Assembly (NCBI GenBank): GCA_003244125.1
Contig: QHBL01000355.1
Span: 5,759-14,248, forward strand
Length of the DNA stretch: 8,490 nt
Source of the DNA: Chthoniobacterales bacterium
GTDB taxonomy: Bacteria > Verrucomicrobiota > Verrucomicrobiae > Chthoniobacterales > UBA10450
Direction of reading: 5' to 3'
Below the pieces are notes generated by a model. The model saw only the letters and a list, made by a program, of their open reading frames with translations, was not told where the DNA came from and ran no database searches. This document shows, in pieces, positions 5,690-8,490 of this stretch. Made by a program: the position numbers and the translations under genes. Numbering within the stretch: position 1 is the stretch's first letter; the number at the start of each line of letters is the position of its first letter.

Positions 5690-6658
5690 ATGCCTGAAAC
5701 GCGAACGCTGGAATTTGAGAGCGCGCGCGCGTTGCAATCGCTTTACGCGAACGATCTCAAGCTGCTGAAGAATCTGGAGAACTCCCTCGGCGTGAAGGTG
5801 ACGACGCGGGAGGGTTGGGTGAAGCTCGAAGGCGAGCCGGAAAAGCTCGATCGGGCGCAGCGCGTCTTCGATCAGCTGGAGCAAGCGCGCAAGAGCGGCA
5901 TCGACATTCAGAAACGCGAATTCGATTACGCGCTCAATTCCGTGAACGAGGGTCAGAAGGAGAATCTCAGCGACGCCGTTTCCGCCAAAATTATTATTTC
6001 AGCGCGGAAGACGCCTATCGTGGCGCGAACCGTCGGACAAAAGAATTACGTCGAGGCGATTGAGAAACATGATGTCGTGTTCGGCATCGGCCCGGCCGGA
6101 ACTGGCAAAACGTATCTGGCCGTGGCGATGGCGGTGGCAGCGTTGAAGAAGGAACAAGTCTCGCGCATTATCCTGGCCCGACCCGCGGTGGAAGCGGGCG
6201 AGGCGCTGGGTTTTCTTCCCGGCGATTTGCAGGAGAAGATCACGCCGTATCTGCGACCACTTTACGATTCGCTTCACGACATGCTCGACCCGGAAGAGAT
6301 GGAGCGCGCGCTGGCTCGCGAAGTCATCGAGGTGGCGCCGCTTGCCTACATGCGCGGCCGCACTTTGAACAACGCCTTTGTCATTCTCGACGAAGCGCAG
6401 AACGCGACGACCGAACAGATGCTCATGTTGCTCACCCGCATCGGCATGAATTCGAGGTGCGTTGTCACCGGCGACGTCACGCAAATAGACTTGCCCACGA
6501 ACAAGCGTTCCGGTTTGGTGGAGGCGGTGCAGGCGCTCAAAAACGTGCCGGGGATCGCGATCACCTATTTCACCGAACGCGACGTGGTGCGTCATGCGCT
6601 GGTTCGTGCCATAATTAACGCCTACCAGCAGCACCGTTCCCCCTCCGGTCGCAAATGA
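5690..6658 (+). CDS. phoH: PhoH family ATPase
   Basis: Cytoplasmic P-loop ATPase of the PhoH/PhoL (YbeZ) group, linked in other bacteria to RNA metabolism and ribosome maturation; its exact substrate is unsettled. The 322-residue product has the usual length. The N-terminal part (about 25-68: NSLGVKVTTREGWVKLEGEPE then a helix) resembles the KH-like region of the family. The ATPase domain carries Walker A GPAGTGKT (134-141), ILARPAVEAGEALGFLPGDLQEK (161-183), AYMRGRTLNNAFVILDEAQNAT with Walker B Asp234/Glu235, and TGDVTQIDLP (260-269). The start is well fixed, because an in-frame TGA at 5687-5689 abuts the ATG. No Shine-Dalgarno site is present; the right arm of the palindrome occupies that position. 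The stop overlaps the next gene by four bases, which matches the phoH-pgpH linkage known from Firmicutes. Confidence 0.96.
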   Translation: MPETRTLEFESARALQSLYANDLKLLKNLENSLGVKVTTREGWVKLEGEPEKLDRAQRVFDQLEQARKSGIDIQKREFDYALNSVNEGQKENLSDAVSAKIIISARKTPIVARTVGQKNYVEAIEKHDVVFGIGPAGTGKTYLAVAMAVAALKKEQVSRIILARPAVEAGEALGFLPGDLQEKITPYLRPLYDSLHDMLDPEEMERALAREVIEVAPLAYMRGRTLNNAFVILDEAQNATTEQMLMLLTRIGMNSRCVVTGDVTQIDLPTNKRSGLVEAVQALKNVPGIAITYFTERDVVRHALVRAIINAYQQHRSPSGRK

Positions 6659-8289
6659 CCTTCGACTTTTTTAAACGCAGCGAGCTCATCCGCCGCGGTC
6701 TCGCTTCCGCCAAAACGCGCCGCCGCCGCGCTCGCAACGAGCTCCTGCGCGAAGTGGAGTATTCCTTCACCGTCAAACTGGTGCTCTTCGCCGGCTTCGT
6801 CCTAGGCCTCGCCTTGCTCATCTTCAGCGGCAAGCAGCCGGAGCCGACGAAAAATTTCGTCATCGCGCTCCTCTTCTTTCTCATCGCGCTCATGATGCTG
6901 TGGACGAATCAGCCGCGCACCTTTTCCCAAAACTCGCGTATTCTTCTCGTCTTCGGCGTCATGCTCATGCAGCTCGCGCTGACGAAAGCGATTTACGCTT
7001 TGTGCAATAGCGGCGTCGTCGGTCTGCGGCCATCGATGGCGGCTTTGCTGACGCCGTTCGCGCTTGCACCGCTGCTGCTCAGCGTGCTGCTCGGGCGAAA
7101 TCACGGACTTTACGCCGCCGTTTTCGTCAGCCTCTGGACCAGTGTTCTCTTCGGCAAAATCGACGCGCCGCTTCTGGTCACGGGCATGATCAGCGGATTC
7201 ACCGCGGTGTATCTCACGTTGCAAGTGCGGCGACGGAGCAAGCTCGTGAGCGCGGGTGTCGGCGTCGGCATCGCGATTTGGATTTTGTCGCTCACCTTTG
7301 GCTACATCGGTCCGATCAATCTTTTCCCGCCAACCGCAAACGACTGGGGAATGATCGGACTGCAAAGCGCGCTCGCCATCGGGAATGGCATCGTCACCGC
7401 CACCATCGTGGGCGGCATCCTGCCGATGTTCGAGCATATGTTCCAGATCACGACCGACATTTCCTGGCTCGAGGCTTCGGATTTAAATCATCCGCTGCTG
7501 CGTCGCATGACCATCGAAGCGCCGGGCACGTATCATCACAGTCTGGTGGTGGCGAATCTCGCCGAAGGCGCAGCCGAAGCGATCGGCGCAAATGCCACGC
7601 TCTGCCGCGTCTGCGCTTACTTTCACGACGTCGGCAAACTGGTGAAGCCTGATTATTTCACCGAAAATATGAACTTCGAGCGCAACCCGCACGATGATCT
7701 CGCGCCGACGATGAGCGCGCTCATCATCATCGCGCATGTCAAAGAGGGCATCGATCTTGCCATCAAACACAGCCTCAACCAGCGCATCATCGACATCATC
7801 CAGGAGCATCACGGCACGACGCTGGTCTATTATTTCTACAAACGCGCGCTTCAGTTGCAGGAAGAGGCGCGAGCCGGCGGCAAGATCACCAGCATTCGTG
7901 AAGATGACGAAGTGCGCCAGGAGAGTTTCCGCTACAGCGGGCCGAAGCCGCAGACGAAAGAGGCCGCCATTGTCAGCTTGGCCGATGCGGTGGAAAGCGC
8001 CTCGCGCAGTCTGGAGAAACCAACGGCGTTACGCATCGAGCAGCTCGTTAACGAGATCATCGATCAGCGCATCGCCGATCGGCAGCTCGATCAATGCGAC
8101 CTGACCTTGCACGATCTGCGCATCATCGCGGAACGATTCAGTTTCACCCTCATGACCATGTTGCATAGCCGCATCGCCTATCCGAAACAGGAGACGCGGG
8201 CGCTGTTTTCGCGACAAGAGCAACTGCAAGCGGACGTAATGGCGACGACGCGCAAACCAGCGACGGCGCCGCCTGTCTCCGCGGCCTAG
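6655..8289 (+). CDS. pgpH: 7TM-HD membrane phosphohydrolase, PgpH/YqfF family (probable cyclic-di-AMP phosphodiesterase)
   Basis: Inner-membrane protein with a cytoplasmic HD hydrolase; characterised relatives (Listeria PgpH) cleave cyclic di-AMP to pApA. The 544-residue product has a basic N-terminus (TRRRRAR), then seven or eight hydrophobic segments: about 40-58, 67-84, 95-115, 126-147, 150-167, 171-189, 198-217 and 234-257. The HD domain follows: TYHHSLVVANLAE (292-304), FHDVGK (323-328), NPHDDL (344-349), IIAHVKEG (358-365), QEHHGTT (383-389) and SLADAVESASRSL (441-453), so all metal-binding His/Asp motifs are kept. Listeria and Bacillus members have roughly 700 residues because a large extracytoplasmic 7TMR-HDED domain sits between the first two membrane segments. 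Here that loop is only about nine residues. The last 30 or so residues look disordered. Its start overlaps phoH (ATGA, 6655-6658). Activity on cyclic di-AMP is inferred from family membership. Confidence 0.93.
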   Translation: MTFDFFKRSELIRRGLASAKTRRRRARNELLREVEYSFTVKLVLFAGFVLGLALLIFSGKQPEPTKNFVIALLFFLIALMMLWTNQPRTFSQNSRILLVFGVMLMQLALTKAIYALCNSGVVGLRPSMAALLTPFALAPLLLSVLLGRNHGLYAAVFVSLWTSVLFGKIDAPLLVTGMISGFTAVYLTLQVRRRSKLVSAGVGVGIAIWILSLTFGYIGPINLFPPTANDWGMIGLQSALAIGNGIVTATIVGGILPMFEHMFQITTDISWLEASDLNHPLLRRMTIEAPGTYHHSLVVANLAEGAAEAIGANATLCRVCAYFHDVGKLVKPDYFTENMNFERNPHDDLAPTMSALIIIAHVKEGIDLAIKHSLNQRIIDIIQEHHGTTLVYYFYKRALQLQEEARAGGKITSIREDDEVRQESFRYSGPKPQTKEAAIVSLADAVESASRSLEKPTALRIEQLVNEIIDQRIADRQLDQCDLTLHDLRIIAERFSFTLMTMLHSRIAYPKQETRALFSRQEQLQADVMATTRKPATAPPVSAA

Positions 8290-8291
8290 AC

Positions 8292-8490
8292 GTGGCTGAG
8301 GGCGCCGAGACGTTGCGTGATTGGCGCGCGGAGATCGCGATCGTTCTTGGCTCAGGACTCAACGCGGTCGCGGGCGAGACGAAGGAAACGATCCCGTACT
8401 CGGAATTCTCCGGAATCCCGAAGCCGAGCGTGCCGGGACATCGCGGGCAGTTTTCTCTGGCCGAAGTCGCCGGAGTGCGTGTGATCTTTG
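8292..8490 (+). CDS. purine nucleoside phosphorylase, N-terminal part (cut by window end)
   Basis: Cleaves purine nucleosides with phosphate into free base and ribose-1-phosphate in purine salvage; cytoplasmic. Only 66 codons are in the window. The reading shows AIVLGSGLNAVAGE, the N-terminal phosphate-binding loop of the trimeric PNP family (residues about 16-29), then SVPGHRGQFSLAEVAGVRVIF, which matches the family's conserved P-G-H-x-G segment with its phosphate-contacting His. I chose the GTG at 8292, two bases after the pgpH stop, because it gives about 16 residues before VLGSGL. The frame stays open upstream into pgpH, so an earlier overlapping start is possible, and no Shine-Dalgarno site decides it. 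It is probably co-transcribed with phoH and pgpH. Adenosine versus guanosine/inosine preference cannot be told from this fragment. Confidence 0.88.
   Translation, partial: MAEGAETLRDWRAEIAIVLGSGLNAVAGETKETIPYSEFSGIPKPSVPGHRGQFSLAEVAGVRVIF

Noticed and set aside
5999..6634. 211-codon minus-strand open frame opposite phoH
   Set aside because: It lies fully within the conserved PhoH ATPase domain and has a His/Arg-rich shadow composition.
6802..7437. 211-codon minus-strand open frame opposite the membrane part of pgpH
   Set aside because: A charged product rich in Glu, Asp, Arg and His is what an antisense reading of hydrophobic membrane codons gives.

Overview
The window (roughly 58-60% GC by eye, tightly packed) looks like a chromosomal housekeeping region of a Gram-negative bacterium. 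The minus-strand operon makes activated precursors for the lipopolysaccharide inner core. The plus-strand genes include a PhoH / 7TM-HD phosphodiesterase pair, a linkage also known from Firmicutes and other phyla, and two exported proteins. The gene mix, weak use of Shine-Dalgarno sites and style of the intergenic repeats suggest a member of the Verrucomicrobiota (Chthoniobacterales-like). That placement is inference and no marker in the window proves it.

Layout. Positions 1-110 may hold the acidic C-terminal end of an unrecognised plus-strand gene. Positions 111-280 are non-coding and carry purine-rich short repeats. Positions 281-4241 (minus strand) are a four-gene operon read right to left: heptose-7-phosphate kinase (hldA/rfaE1), heptose-1,7-bisphosphate phosphatase (gmhB), CMP-Kdo synthetase (kdsB) and CTP synthase (pyrG). 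Two junctions overlap by 8 and 4 bases, and the third holds an inverted pair of a repeat element. Positions 4242-4370 are the divergent promoter region. Positions 4371-5596 (plus) encode two translationally coupled exported proteins of unknown function. Positions 5597-5689 hold a strong palindrome built of 9-base repeats. Positions 5690-8289 (plus) encode PhoH and a membrane HD-domain phosphohydrolase of the PgpH family. Two bases later a purine nucleoside phosphorylase begins and runs off the window.

How the genes work together. HldA and GmhB carry out consecutive phosphorylation and dephosphorylation steps towards ADP-heptose. KdsB uses CTP to activate Kdo, and PyrG supplies the CTP, so the operon links nucleotide supply to LPS core synthesis. 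On the other strand, PhoH (RNA-associated ATPase), a probable cyclic-di-AMP phosphodiesterase and a nucleoside phosphorylase form a nucleotide/RNA-related cluster. YbeY, often found beside PhoH and PgpH, is not present here.

No wholly novel system (phage, CRISPR, toxin-antitoxin, biosynthetic cluster) is visible. The most interesting items are two unrelated palindromic repeats (one forms the C-terminal codons of gmhB and abuts the kdsB start, the other sits just upstream of phoH), a PgpH-family protein lacking the large extracytoplasmic sensor domain, a GmhB with an incomplete zinc motif, and the orphan pair of exported proteins.
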